From positions 1 through 64,000 of the forward strand of contig NZ_BMNG01000010.1 of NCBI RefSeq assembly GCF_014646335.1: a stretch of DNA of 64,000 nucleotides. Reading direction: 5' to 3'. The notes beneath the pieces are model-generated. The model did no database searches. It was not told the origin of the DNA and saw nothing but the letters and a program-made list of their open reading frames with translations. Position 1 is the stretch's first letter; the number at the start of each line of letters is the position of its first letter. Positions 14,892 through 23,222 of this stretch are shown here, in pieces. This DNA comes from Streptomyces lasiicapitis (lineage in GTDB: Bacteria > Actinomycetota > Actinomycetes > Streptomycetales > Streptomycetaceae). Made by a program: the position numbers and the translations under genes.

Positions 14892-15857
14892 TCATGCCGA
14901 CGCCAGGAAGTCTCGCTCGCGCTGCTGTTCCCGCTCGGTGATGGTCAGGGGGAACAAGGTGAAGCCGTGCATCGCGCCCGCGACGACGCCGAGTTGCACG
15001 GGCGCGCCCGCCGCCTGCCACCGGGCGGCCAGGAACAGAGAGTCGTCGAGGAGCGGATCCTCGGTGCCGACGACGATCCGGGCGGGCGGCAGTCCGGACA
15101 GGTCCGCGAACAGGGGCGAGACCTCCGGGTTACGCCGCTGCTCCTCCCCCATCCTCGGCGTGAACATCTCATAACTGCCGCGGATCGTTTCGGTGTTGCT
15201 CAGCGGGTGCCGGGGGCCGAACCTCCGCTGGCTCGGTGTCATCGACAGGTCGTAGGGGCCGAAGAGCAGGTGGGCGGCCCGGAACGCGCCGGTGCTGCCG
15301 TGCCGGTCGCGCAGGCGCAGCATCGTCACGACGCTGAGGTGGGCACCGGCCGATTCGCCGCCGATCAACAGCCGTTCGGTGCCGAACTCGGCGACAGCGT
15401 GTTTCACCAGCCATCGAGCGGCCGCCGCGCAGTCGTCGGGCCCGGCGGGAAACGGGTGTTCCGGCGCGAGGCGGTAGTCCACGCTCACCACGGCCAGTCG
15501 TGCCTGTTCGGCGAGCCGCCAGAGCCGCGCGTCCTGTCCGTCGGCGGACCCGAACGCCCAGCCGCCCCCGTGGAAGTGCAGGTACACGCCGTCGACGTGG
15601 TCCGGCACGAACACCCGCACCCTCACCCCGTCCTCGACGACGCGGTCCTGGCCGTGCGGCAGCCTCACCGGCGGCGTGTCGCCGCCGAGCCGGTTGCGTC
15701 GCAGGAGCGCCAGCCTGGCTGCGCTCGGTGCCTGCCCACGCGCTGGACGGTTCGCGGCGGCAGCCTCGAACTGCTCGTTGAACGCCAGGGTTTCGGGGAG
15801 GCAGTCCTCATCGGTGATCGTCATGCCGTCGACGGTCGCACCCGCCCGCGACAACAC
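14892..15857 (-). CDS. Alpha/beta hydrolase, hormone-sensitive-lipase family esterase
   Basis: A 321-residue carboxylesterase. Oxyanion-hole HGGGW, nucleophile elbow GESAG, acid in GTEDPLLDD and final His in AMHGF complete the family IV esterase triad. The GTG at 15857 is preferred because AAGGAAAGGG precedes it; an ATG at 15824 gives 11 fewer residues. Substrate unknown. Flanked by the WYL regulator and a TetR gene on the same strand. Confidence 0.9.
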   Translation of the reverse strand: MLSRAGATVDGMTITDEDCLPETLAFNEQFEAAAANRPARGQAPSAARLALLRRNRLGGDTPPVRLPHGQDRVVEDGVRVRVFVPDHVDGVYLHFHGGGWAFGSADGQDARLWRLAEQARLAVVSVDYRLAPEHPFPAGPDDCAAAARWLVKHAVAEFGTERLLIGGESAGAHLSVVTMLRLRDRHGSTGAFRAAHLLFGPYDLSMTPSQRRFGPRHPLSNTETIRGSYEMFTPRMGEEQRRNPEVSPLFADLSGLPPARIVVGTEDPLLDDSLFLAARWQAAGAPVQLGVVAGAMHGFTLFPLTITEREQQRERDFLASA

Positions 15858-15970
15858 CCTGTCACCCTTTCCTTGTGAACCGCGTCACTCGGCGGTCGGT
15901 CGCCCTGGGGGCACCGAGGAGGGCACGGCGCCGGTCAATGCCGCCCAGCAGCCCTCCTCAACGGCCCCCT

Positions 15971-16564
15971 TCAACGGCCTCTTTCAATGACCGCCTCGAC
16001 GATCCTCATCAGTCGATCCCCCACCTGATCAATGCTTCCGTTCTGCGTGCTGACCTGTGCGCCTTCGAGTACGAAGGTGATCTCGGCTGCGGCCTGTTCG
16101 GGGTCGGGCAGCCCGGCCTCGGCGCACATGGCGACCAGCCTGCGGGTCTGATGGGCCTTGTGTTCCTCGATCACCTGTCGTGCGGGATGTGAGCGGTCGG
16201 GCAGCTCGGCAAGGGAGTTGATGAACGGGCAGCCCCGGTGCGAGATCGCGGGCAGTCCCTCGGCGATGAAGCGGGCCAGGCCCAGGATCTGTTCCCGAGG
16301 CCGGCCGGGGTGTTCGGCCTCGACCCGGTCGAAGGCCGCCTGGTAGTCGACGGCGACGATGCGCAGCCACTCCGCGACCAGCGCGTCCTTGGTCTCGAAG
16401 TGCCGGTAGATCGCCATCTTGGTGGTCTCGGCTTTGTCTGCGATCGCCTGGACGCCCACCCGCCGGATCCCCTCGCTCTGGAAGAGCTCTTCCGCCGCGT
16501 CGAGGATGCGCTCACGAGGCGGCAGCTTCGCCACCCTGCTCGGCCTTCTGGCGGTCGATGCCAT
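15971..16564 (-). CDS. TetR-family repressor (probable regulator of the divergent amidase)
   Basis: A 197-residue TetR protein: RILDAAEELFQSEG, then VGVQAIADKAETTKMAIYRHF, is the helix-turn-helix. The C-terminal domain is typical of the TetR_C group with the GCPFINS segment. It is divergent from an amidase gene 127 bp away, with a perfect ACGATACC dyad in the gap. Confidence 0.92.
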   Translation of the reverse strand: MASTARRPSRVAKLPPRERILDAAEELFQSEGIRRVGVQAIADKAETTKMAIYRHFETKDALVAEWLRIVAVDYQAAFDRVEAEHPGRPREQILGLARFIAEGLPAISHRGCPFINSLAELPDRSHPARQVIEEHKAHQTRRLVAMCAEAGLPDPEQAAAEITFVLEGAQVSTQNGSIDQVGDRLMRIVEAVIERGR

Positions 16565-16631
16565 GACTGCTCCGTGACGTCCGGTCGGTTGTGAAGCTCT
16601 CAGCCCCTGCTACGGTACCAGTCCGTCTCGG

Positions 16632-16651
16632 ACGATACCGTTAGGTATCGT
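16632..16651. promoter_or_regulatory. TetR operator ACGATACC-N4-GGTATCGT
   Basis: A perfect 8+8 bp inverted repeat with a GTTA centre lies between the divergent TetR and amidase genes. Half-site-like copies flank it (CGGTACC near 16613 and CGGTATCG at 16663-16670). This is the expected form of a TetR dimer site, probably controlling both genes. Confidence 0.8.
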
Positions 16652-16691
16652 CAGGGACTCGACGGTATCGTTCTTCCTGCTGGGAGTGACA

Positions 16692-18143
16692 GTGAGAGTT
16701 ACCGAGTACGTACGCTTCGACGCGGTCGGCCTCGCGGAGCTGGTGGCCAAGGGCGAGGTGACCCCCGCCGAAGTGCAGGCAGCCGCACGGGAGGCCGCGC
16801 GGGCGGTCAATCCGCAGATCAACGCGATCGTGGAGACATGGCCCGCCGACGACGAGCCCGAGCCCGGCAGCGCGCCCCTGGCCGGGGTCCCGTTCCTCAT
16901 CAAGGACCTCGGAGTCTCCATGGCCGGGAGGCGACTGGAGCTGGGCAGCCGTCTCGCGGCCGGCAACGTCGCCGCCGCAGATTCCGCCCTGATGCGACGC
17001 TTTCGTCGTGCGGGCCTCGTGACGTTCGGGCGTACATCGACACCGGAGTTGGCGTACAGCATCGCGACGGAGCCGGCGCTGTACGGCGCGACCCGCAACC
17101 CGTGGGACCTGGAGCGGAGCGCGGGCGGATCCAGCGGGGGCGCGGGCGCGGCCGTCGCCGCCGGGGTGGTCCCGATCGCACACGCCACCGACGCCGCCGG
17201 GTCGCTGCGCATCCCCGCCGCGTACAACGGCCTGTTCGGGTTGAAGCCCTCCCGCGGCCGGGTCTCCATGGGCCCCGACGCCGACGAGATATTCAGCGGC
17301 CTGGCCGTGCAGGCGAGCGTCAGCCGCACGGTGCGCGACAGCGCGGCACTGCTCGACGAGATCAGCGGACCGGAAGCGGGTGACCCCTACTTCGCCCCAC
17401 AGCCGCCCCGGCCCTACGCGGAGGAAGTCACCCGCCACCCCGGCTCACTGCGGATCGGTGTCCTCACCCGCGCGTGGGGCGGCCGCCGCACCACCGCGCC
17501 CGTGGCCGACGCCCTCTCTCGTACCGTGCGTCTGCTCGAATCCCTCGGCCACCGGGTCGAGGAAGTCAAAGTTGACCTCGGGGTCGACTGGGAGGAGTTC
17601 GTCCTGGCCAACGCCCGTCTGATGACGGTGAATCTCACGGCCACGATCGACGGGCTCGCTGCCGCCTTCGGCCGGCCCATCGACTCCTCGACCCTCGAAC
17701 CGGTGACCCTTGCCAGCTACCACTACGGGCAGCGGGTCAGTGGCGCCGAGTTCGTCAGCGCGTTCGCGATCCGCAACCGGGTCGCTCGAAGCCTGGCACG
17801 GTACTTCGACGCGTACGACATCCTGCTCACCCCGACCCTGCCGGAGCTTCCCATCTCCTTGGGCACCTACGGCGAGGGCGCGGAGGCGCTGGACGGTCTC
17901 GGCTGGATCGACCGCCTCAACGACCGCTCGCCGTTCACCATGGCGTTCAATGTGGCGGGCACACCGGCCATGTCCGTGCCCCTGACGGCAGACACCGAGA
18001 CGGGGCTGCCGATCGGCATGCAGTTCGCCGCCGGTTACGGGCTCGAAGGCCTCCTCTTCCGCCTCGCGGGCCAACTCGAAGAGGCAAGCCCTTGGTCGGA
18101 CCGGACCCCCACGGTGTGGGCGAGGAACCGTACGAACCACTGA
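16692..18143 (+). CDS. Amidase-signature family hydrolase
   Basis: A protein of about 483 residues that hydrolyses amide bonds. The Ser-cisSer-Lys triad is visible: Lys in PFLIKDLG, cis-Ser in the GGSSGG loop and the nucleophile Ser in DAAGSLRIPA. GTG at 16692 has GGGAG five bases upstream; a GTG two codons earlier (16686) overlaps that site. Substrate is unknown. Likely repressed by the divergent TetR through the ACGATACC dyad. Confidence 0.9.
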   Translation: MRVTEYVRFDAVGLAELVAKGEVTPAEVQAAAREAARAVNPQINAIVETWPADDEPEPGSAPLAGVPFLIKDLGVSMAGRRLELGSRLAAGNVAAADSALMRRFRRAGLVTFGRTSTPELAYSIATEPALYGATRNPWDLERSAGGSSGGAGAAVAAGVVPIAHATDAAGSLRIPAAYNGLFGLKPSRGRVSMGPDADEIFSGLAVQASVSRTVRDSAALLDEISGPEAGDPYFAPQPPRPYAEEVTRHPGSLRIGVLTRAWGGRRTTAPVADALSRTVRLLESLGHRVEEVKVDLGVDWEEFVLANARLMTVNLTATIDGLAAAFGRPIDSSTLEPVTLASYHYGQRVSGAEFVSAFAIRNRVARSLARYFDAYDILLTPTLPELPISLGTYGEGAEALDGLGWIDRLNDRSPFTMAFNVAGTPAMSVPLTADTETGLPIGMQFAAGYGLEGLLFRLAGQLEEASPWSDRTPTVWARNRTNH

Positions 18144-18258
18144 GAAGTGCCTCTGGAGAACCGGGAGTCCACGGACACGGACGCGGATGAAGCACCGAGC
18201 GACGGTGATGGCGGAAGACTGCCAGCCCTCCCCGGCCGCCCCTGCCTAGGGTCGCGGC

Positions 18259-18687
18259 ATGCGCAACGACAGCCGCACCATCGTCCAGAACGCCTGGAGG
18301 GCGTTCGCCAGTCATGACGCCGATCGGATCGCCGCGGTCTTCACCGAGGACGCCGAGTGGCTCGCGCCCGCGGGGAACGCCACGGCCGTCGCGCTGGAGG
18401 GCCCGAGCCACATCGTCGGCAGGGCGGCGATCGTGCGCTTCCTGTCCGTGGACTTCTCCCGCTTGTTCGTACGTGATGTCACGGTCACGTTCCACGGGTT
18501 CCACGCCGACGGAGAGCGCGTGATCGTGGAGGAAACGATGACGGCGACTCTGGCCGACGGCCGCCACTACGCCAACGATTACTGCTTTGTCTTCAAGCTC
18601 CGGAACGGCCTGATCCATCGGGTCCGCGAGTACGCGGACACAGCCCGCGGACACCGCATGATCTTCGGCGACGCCCTGGGTGCGTAG
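18259..18687 (+). CDS. SnoaL-like / NTF2-fold protein
   Basis: A 142-residue alpha+beta barrel protein of the SnoaL/ketosteroid-isomerase-like superfamily: AWRAFASHDADRIAAVFTEDAEWLAP at the start and a final hydrophobic strand (YCFVFKLRNGLIHRVREYAD). Such proteins may be enzymes or only bind small ligands. A second, truncated SnoaL gene follows under a separate promoter. Confidence 0.82.
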   Translation: MRNDSRTIVQNAWRAFASHDADRIAAVFTEDAEWLAPAGNATAVALEGPSHIVGRAAIVRFLSVDFSRLFVRDVTVTFHGFHADGERVIVEETMTATLADGRHYANDYCFVFKLRNGLIHRVREYADTARGHRMIFGDALGA

Positions 18688-18698
18688 ACGCCCGGGGC

Positions 18699-18755
18699 TT
18701 GCTAAGCGGACCGGCAGTCCATATGATCCCACTCATGCGGACTGTCGGTCCGCTT
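18699..18755 (+). promoter_or_regulatory. Promoter with paired palindromic operators upstream of snoaL-nmrA
   Basis: TTGCTA (18699-18704), 17 bp, TATGAT (18722-18727). The spacer is AGCGGACCGGCAGTCC (18705-18720), and 18 bases further GGACTGTCGGTCCGCT (18739-18754) is its inverted copy with one mismatch. Each arm itself contains GGAC-N5-GTCC, the second as GCGGAC-N5-GTCCGC. One copy covers the spacer and one the transcription start region, as in tightly TetR-repressed promoters. No TetR gene adjoins it here. Confidence 0.72.
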
Positions 18756-18828
18756 TTTGATCGGGTGCCCCTCGCGAACGCGGGGACGAGTGGCCGCACC
18801 CCGCCCGAGCAGAACGGAAACCTTGATC

Positions 18829-19038
18829 ATGACAGTGCCCATGACAGCCGCTGAGCTGTACCGCCACGGACTGCGATTGCCTTTGGAGAAGGACGTCCCC
18901 GGCTGGGTGGACCTGTGGGACGCGGACGGCGTCCTGGAGTTCCCCTTCGCGCCCCAGGGCCACATGACCTCCTACCGCGACTATGGGAACCCGCTCGGCG
19001 TGCAGCAGCCCGGCGCCGACTTCGTGGGTGCGAACTGA
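18829..19038 (+). pseudogene. SnoaL-like protein with large in-frame internal deletion
   Basis: A 69-residue remnant. The start (MTAAELYRHGLRL, WVDLWDADGVLEFPFAP) matches the beginning of typical 130-residue SnoaL proteins, and the end (SYRDYGNPLGV) matches their last strand, but about 60-70 central residues are missing. The frame is kept and the stop overlaps the next ATG (TGATG), so the product may persist mainly to couple translation to nmrA. GGAAA precedes the ATG. Confidence 0.72.
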
Positions 19039-19895
19039 TGAGCACGATGAGCACGATCGATGCGCCGAGTGTCACCTTGGCCATCGGGGCCACCGGCACC
19101 ACCGGCGGTCGCGTCGCCGCCGGGCTCATCGCCGGGGGCCACCGCGTGAAGGCCGCCAGCCGGCGCGCCTCCCCCGTGGCGGGCGCCGAGGGCGTCCGCT
19201 TCGACTGGAACGAACCCGCCTCCTGGGCCGGGGCGTTGGACGGCGTCGACCGCGTCTACCTCGTCCCGCCCATCGGCTCCTCCGACCCGGCCTCGGCCAT
19301 GCTGCCCTTCCTCCGCCAGGCCCGCGCGGCAGGCGTGCGCCGCGCGGTGCTGCTCAGCTCCTCGGCGATCCCCGCGGGCGGTCCGGCGGTGGGCCAGGTC
19401 CACCAGGAACTGCCCGGACTGTTCGAGGAGTGGGCGGTGCTGCGGCCTTCCTGGTTCATGCAGAACTTCACCGGCTCAACCCCGCATGCGCGCAGCATCG
19501 TTGAGGAGGGCGCCATCCTGACGGCCTCGGGCGACGGCCGCGTCGGCTTCGTCGACGCGGACGACATCGCCGCCGTCGCCGTACGCGCCCTGACCGACCC
19601 ACAGGCCCCGAATACCGACCTGATCCTCACCGGACCGCAAGCGCTGAGTTACGGCGACGTCGCCGCGATCATCACCGAGGTCAGCGGCCGTCCCGTGGTG
19701 CACCGGCAGCTGACGTTCGAGCAGCTGCGCGACCGCTGGGCGGCCGAGATCCCGCTGCAATTCGCCACCATGCTGGCCGACTTGGACCGCGCGATCGCCG
19801 AGGGCGCGGAGGACCGCACATCGGACACCGTCCAGCGCGTCACCGGTCGCCCGCCGGGCACGTTCCGCGCCTTCGCGGAGAGGGAGGTGGCATGA
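19038..19895 (+). CDS. NmrA/TMR-like NAD(P)-binding oxidoreductase
   Basis: A 285-residue atypical short-chain dehydrogenase. The Rossmann motif is GATGTTGGRVA; the rest (FVDADDIAAVAVRAL) is typical of NmrA-like quinone reductases or redox sensors, which often lack the SDR catalytic Tyr. The start codon overlaps the stop of the truncated SnoaL gene by one base, implying translational coupling and co-transcription from the operator-bearing promoter at 18699. Confidence 0.9.
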   Translation: MSTMSTIDAPSVTLAIGATGTTGGRVAAGLIAGGHRVKAASRRASPVAGAEGVRFDWNEPASWAGALDGVDRVYLVPPIGSSDPASAMLPFLRQARAAGVRRAVLLSSSAIPAGGPAVGQVHQELPGLFEEWAVLRPSWFMQNFTGSTPHARSIVEEGAILTASGDGRVGFVDADDIAAVAVRALTDPQAPNTDLILTGPQALSYGDVAAIITEVSGRPVVHRQLTFEQLRDRWAAEIPLQFATMLADLDRAIAEGAEDRTSDTVQRVTGRPPGTFRAFAEREVA

Positions 19896-19901
19896 AGCAG
19901 C

Positions 19902-20100
19902 TCATGTTCCATGACGATCCACGGTCTCTGAGGTCCGCAGGCCCGCGAGCGTGGCATGAAATGTGTGCCGCACCGCGCCGTTCCCGCTGCTGTCGAGGAT
20001 GCGCACAGGCTCGCTCCCGGTGAGAGACAGCGTCGCTGTGGCCGCAGGGAGGGTGAGCCTGGCTGGCTCCCCGTCTTGGCCAGCGACAGCCCGTGTACTT
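19902..20100 (-). pseudogene. C-terminal fragment of an unidentified gene
   Basis: The minus frame reads GEPARLTLPAATATLSLTG, then EPVRILDSSGNGAVRHTFHA, ending at TGA 19902. It looks like genuine coding sequence, but the frame is closed upstream by a stop and has no start codon. It is probably the tail of a lost protein; the family is not recognised. Confidence 0.35.
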
Positions 20101-20323
20101 CACCACCCATCGCCGTGGCCAGCCTGGTGCACGACGTTCAACTCGCCTACACGCTCCATCCGTTCCAACGGACAGTCGGCCCCGCCCGGCTGGCTCTTGC
20201 GTGAATCGACAAGCCCACTGCGCGAACGGACAACGACACCTCGCGCGTGCTCACCCCATCTTGAACCTGTGCTGCCTGAAGGAAGTGCACTGGCTGCAGG
20301 AAGCAGAAGAAGGGGGACGAGGC
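20101..20323. other. Upstream region of the lanthipeptide operon
   Basis: This gap must hold the promoter of the synthetase gene. A short dyad CCGTT-CC-AACGG lies near 20159-20170. No convincing -35/-10 pair was found and no RamR-type regulator gene is in the window. Confidence 0.4.
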
Positions 20324-22987
20324 GTGGAGGCACTGTACGAAGCATTTTGTGCGGCCGATCCGGACTTCTACGACCGCCGTGGCCACGACCTCACGGACGA
20401 GGCCCTGTTCCCGCCCGTGCGGGAGGCCGTGGCACCGGACGGCTGGCGGCGGATCGCCGAGCCCGCATGGGTGTACTACCAGCCACCCGGCGTCCACCTC
20501 CCGGCCCAAGGATGGAAGGTCCACGTCTCGGCCGCCGTCGACCGGTCCGCCGAAGTCGTCCAGGTGGTGTATGACTACTGCGTCGCCCGCTCGTTGACGT
20601 TCAAGGTGGTGCCCGGCGCCCGCGAGTACCAGCGACGCAACGCCAAGTACGCGGAGCGGGCAGGGAGCGGCAAGCTCGCCACGATCTACCCCCTGGACGA
20701 ACAGCACCTGCACACCACTGTCACCGACCTCGGGGAACTGCTTGCCGGCACCCCGGGCCCATACATCCTCAGCGACCTGCGCTGGGCGGAGGGCCCGGTC
20801 TACGTGCGCTACGGCGCCTTCGCACCACGCACCCTCACCGGCCCGGACGGGCGCGAAACCGTGGCGGTCGAGGACGTCGACGGCAACCTGGTGCCCGACG
20901 CGCGGGGCCCGGTGTTCAGCGTCCCGGACTGGGTTCAGCTGCCCTCGTTCCTCAAGCCGGACCTCGACCGCCGCAACGCCACCCGTGTCGACCAGCTGCC
21001 CTTCGAGATCGTCAGCGCCCTGCACTACTCCAACGGCGGCGGTGTCTACGAGGGGCGAATGAGGACCGACGGCGAAAAGGTGGCCGTGAAAGAGGGGCGA
21101 CCGTACGCCGGAGTGGACCGCGAAGGCCGAGACGCCGTGACCCGGGTACGGCGAGAGCGGGACATCCTGAGGCACCTCGCCGGACTGCCGGCCGTGGCCG
21201 AGCTGAAAGGCTGTCACAGCGCAGCAGGCCACGAGTTCCTGGTCGAGGAGTTCGTCGCGGGCGAGCCCCTTTTCACCGCGGCCGCCCGACGCAACCCTCT
21301 GGTGGACGACGTCCCGCCGAGCCCGGAGCGCCTCGCCGCGTTCCGCGACTGGGCGATGTCGGTATGGGAGCGCGTCGCCGAGGCCGTAGCAGACCTGCAC
21401 CAGCGCGGTGTGGTCTTCGGCGACCTGCACCTCTACAACATCCTGTGCCCGACACAGGACGAGGAGGCGGCCGGGGCGCGGCAGGTCCGGCTCATCGACT
21501 TCGAGGCGGGCTGGTTCGTCGAGGAGGGCGGCCGTCAGGTGATGGCCAACCCGGGCTTCGGCGCGCCGCGCGACCGTACCGGCACGGACGTGGACCTGTA
21601 TGCGCTCGCCGCGCTGAAGCTCGCGATCTTTGCGCCGCTGACCTCGCTGATCCCGCTGAACCCGGCCAAGGCGGCACAGCTCGCCGGGGTCATCGCCGAC
21701 CGCTACGACGTGCCGCCGGGGTGGTTCGACGATGCCCTGGAGACACTCACCGGGCGCCCGTCCGTCTCCCCCCTGCCGTGCCGGGTCGACTTCGGCCCCG
21801 CCGCCTGGGCCGAAGTGAGGTCGTCCATCACGGCGGCCATCGCCGCCAGCCGCAGCCCCGAGCGCGACGACCGGGTGTTCCCCGGTGACATCGCCCAGTT
21901 CCTGCACTCCGACGCCGGGCTCGGACTGGCGCACGGTGCGGCCGGGGTGCTGTGGGCGCTGCGGACGGCGGGCGCGTGTGAGGTTCCGGCGGCGGAACGC
22001 TGGCTGCTCGACCGCGTCCACCGGGAGGAGCCGGACGGGCGGGCCGGCTTGTACAACGGCCGGCACGGCATCGCGTACGCCCTGTGGGAGCTCGGCCACC
22101 GGGACGCCGCTGTGGACCTTCTCGCCCGGCTTCCGCGGGCCGCAACCCCTGACACCGACCTCAGCCTGACCGAGGGGCTGGCCGGCATCGGGCTGAACTG
22201 GCTGCACTTCGCCCGCGCCTGCGACGACGACCAGTATCTGAAGCGGGCGCTGGACACCGCAGAGCGCGTGCACGCCCTCCTCGGCGATGTGGCGGACGTC
22301 GCCGAAACAAGCGGTGGCGCCCATCCGCACGCCGGCCTGATGCAGGGCTCGGCGGGCCCAGCACTCTTCCTGACCACGCTCTACGAAGAGACCGGCGACA
22401 CGCGCCATCTCGACGCGGCCGCGACCGCGCTGCGGCAGGACCTGCGGCGCTGCGCCCACTCGGAGGGCGGCACACGTGCGGAGGGCCGCGCGCTCTTCGT
22501 CAACGAGGGATTCCGGCTGATGCCCTATCTCGCTGCGGGCAGCGCGGGCATCGGCATCGCCCTCGACCGGTACATGACGCACCGTCAGGATCCCGAGTTC
22601 ATGGCCGCGCTGGCGGCGATCCGGCGCGCGGTCGTCCCGTCCTTCTGCCCCTTCCCCGGCCTCTTCGGGGGCGCGGCGGGACTGCTGCTCTTCAACGCCC
22701 ACCACGCGGTCGCCCCAGGCACCGCAGCCCGTCAGGCCCACATCCTCGACTGGCACGTCCTCCACTGGCGGGGCCGCATGGCCTTCCCCGGCACGAACCT
22801 GCTGCGCATGTCGATGGACCTCGCGACGGGTGGGGCAGGCGTTCTGCTGGCCCTGGCCGCCGTCAACGAAGGGGAGCGGAAGACGACACTGCGCCCGTCC
22901 CTGCCGTTTCTGTTGCCTCCCGAGCCTCAGGTCGAGCCCTCAGGGCCGAGCCTGAGCCCAGCCACCGCGACGCCTGAGAGGAGGTGA
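20324..22987 (+). CDS. Class III lanthipeptide synthetase (LabKC/RamC type)
   Basis: An 887-residue trifunctional enzyme that phosphorylates Ser/Thr in a precursor peptide, eliminates the phosphate and cyclises onto Cys. Order: N-terminal phosphoSer/Thr lyase domain (about 1-215), Ser/Thr kinase-like domain (about 220-510) with VAVKEGRP (ATP-binding Lys near 255), catalytic loop FGDLHLYNIL (near 366) and metal-binding DFE (near 391), then a LanC-like cyclase (about 520-870) with GLYNGRHGIAYAL and GLFGGAAGLLLF. The Cys/His zinc ligands of true LanC are absent, as is usual in class III. GTG at 20324 follows AGGGGGA. The precursor gene starts five bases after its stop. Confidence 0.95.
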   Translation: MEALYEAFCAADPDFYDRRGHDLTDEALFPPVREAVAPDGWRRIAEPAWVYYQPPGVHLPAQGWKVHVSAAVDRSAEVVQVVYDYCVARSLTFKVVPGAREYQRRNAKYAERAGSGKLATIYPLDEQHLHTTVTDLGELLAGTPGPYILSDLRWAEGPVYVRYGAFAPRTLTGPDGRETVAVEDVDGNLVPDARGPVFSVPDWVQLPSFLKPDLDRRNATRVDQLPFEIVSALHYSNGGGVYEGRMRTDGEKVAVKEGRPYAGVDREGRDAVTRVRRERDILRHLAGLPAVAELKGCHSAAGHEFLVEEFVAGEPLFTAAARRNPLVDDVPPSPERLAAFRDWAMSVWERVAEAVADLHQRGVVFGDLHLYNILCPTQDEEAAGARQVRLIDFEAGWFVEEGGRQVMANPGFGAPRDRTGTDVDLYALAALKLAIFAPLTSLIPLNPAKAAQLAGVIADRYDVPPGWFDDALETLTGRPSVSPLPCRVDFGPAAWAEVRSSITAAIAASRSPERDDRVFPGDIAQFLHSDAGLGLAHGAAGVLWALRTAGACEVPAAERWLLDRVHREEPDGRAGLYNGRHGIAYALWELGHRDAAVDLLARLPRAATPDTDLSLTEGLAGIGLNWLHFARACDDDQYLKRALDTAERVHALLGDVADVAETSGGAHPHAGLMQGSAGPALFLTTLYEETGDTRHLDAAATALRQDLRRCAHSEGGTRAEGRALFVNEGFRLMPYLAAGSAGIGIALDRYMTHRQDPEFMAALAAIRRAVVPSFCPFPGLFGGAAGLLLFNAHHAVAPGTAARQAHILDWHVLHWRGRMAFPGTNLLRMSMDLATGGAGVLLALAAVNEGERKTTLRPSLPFLLPPEPQVEPSGPSLSPATATPERR

Positions 22988-22992
22988 AACGC

Positions 22993-23136
22993 ATGGCCAT
23001 CTACGACCTCCAGGGTCTGGGCGCCGAAACGAGCGCCGAGATGGATGATTTGAGCAACAGCAACGCCTCCAGCGTGTTCTGCTGCGTCCCGTCCCCGAAC
23101 CTCAGCAGCTTGTCGATCACGTGCCGCGACTGCTGA
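22993..23136 (+). CDS. Class III lanthipeptide precursor peptide (labyrinthopeptin/SapB-like)
   Basis: A 47-residue peptide starting at ATG 22993, with the GAGAGGAGGTG run at the end of the synthetase gene as ribosome site. The leader begins MAIYDLQGLG, matching the conserved hydrophobic-LQ recognition motif of RamS, AmfS and LabA leaders. The C-terminal part is SNASSVFCCVPSP (23-35) then NLSSLSITCRDC (36-47). Two labionin-type patterns are present: S23-x2-S26-x3-C30 and S38-x2-S41-x2-C44. Cys31 and Cys47 remain free and could form a disulfide. The first ring resembles labyrinthopeptin A1 (SNAS..., then CC); the second resembles SapB (SSLSIT then C). Too short for most gene callers. Confidence 0.92.
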   Translation: MAIYDLQGLGAETSAEMDDLSNSNASSVFCCVPSPNLSSLSITCRDC

Positions 23137-23157
23137 CCTGAACCAGGCACCGCGAAG

Positions 23158-23194
23158 GGCCGGCTGTTCCGGATCCCGTCCCGAGCAGCCGGTC
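23158..23194 (+). terminator. Hairpin between lanthipeptide precursor and ABC transporter genes
   Basis: GGCCGGCTG (23158-23166) pairs with CAGCCGGTC (23186-23194, one G-U pair) around a 19-base loop in the 86-bp gap. Partial termination here would give more precursor than transporter mRNA, as suggested for ramS-type operons. Confidence 0.5.
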
Positions 23195-23222
23195 CACCCT
23201 CCTCACCGGAAGGCGGACGTAC

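Noticed and set aside
18704..18760. Inverted repeat followed by TTTTT as a terminator of the first SnoaL gene
   Set aside because: The dyad coincides with a good -35/-10 pair and with paired half-sites, so an operator-bearing promoter explains it better, although it could also terminate.
20147..22765. 872-codon minus frame opposite the lanthipeptide synthetase
   Set aside because: Antisense shadow; the synthetase frame has kinase and cyclase motifs.
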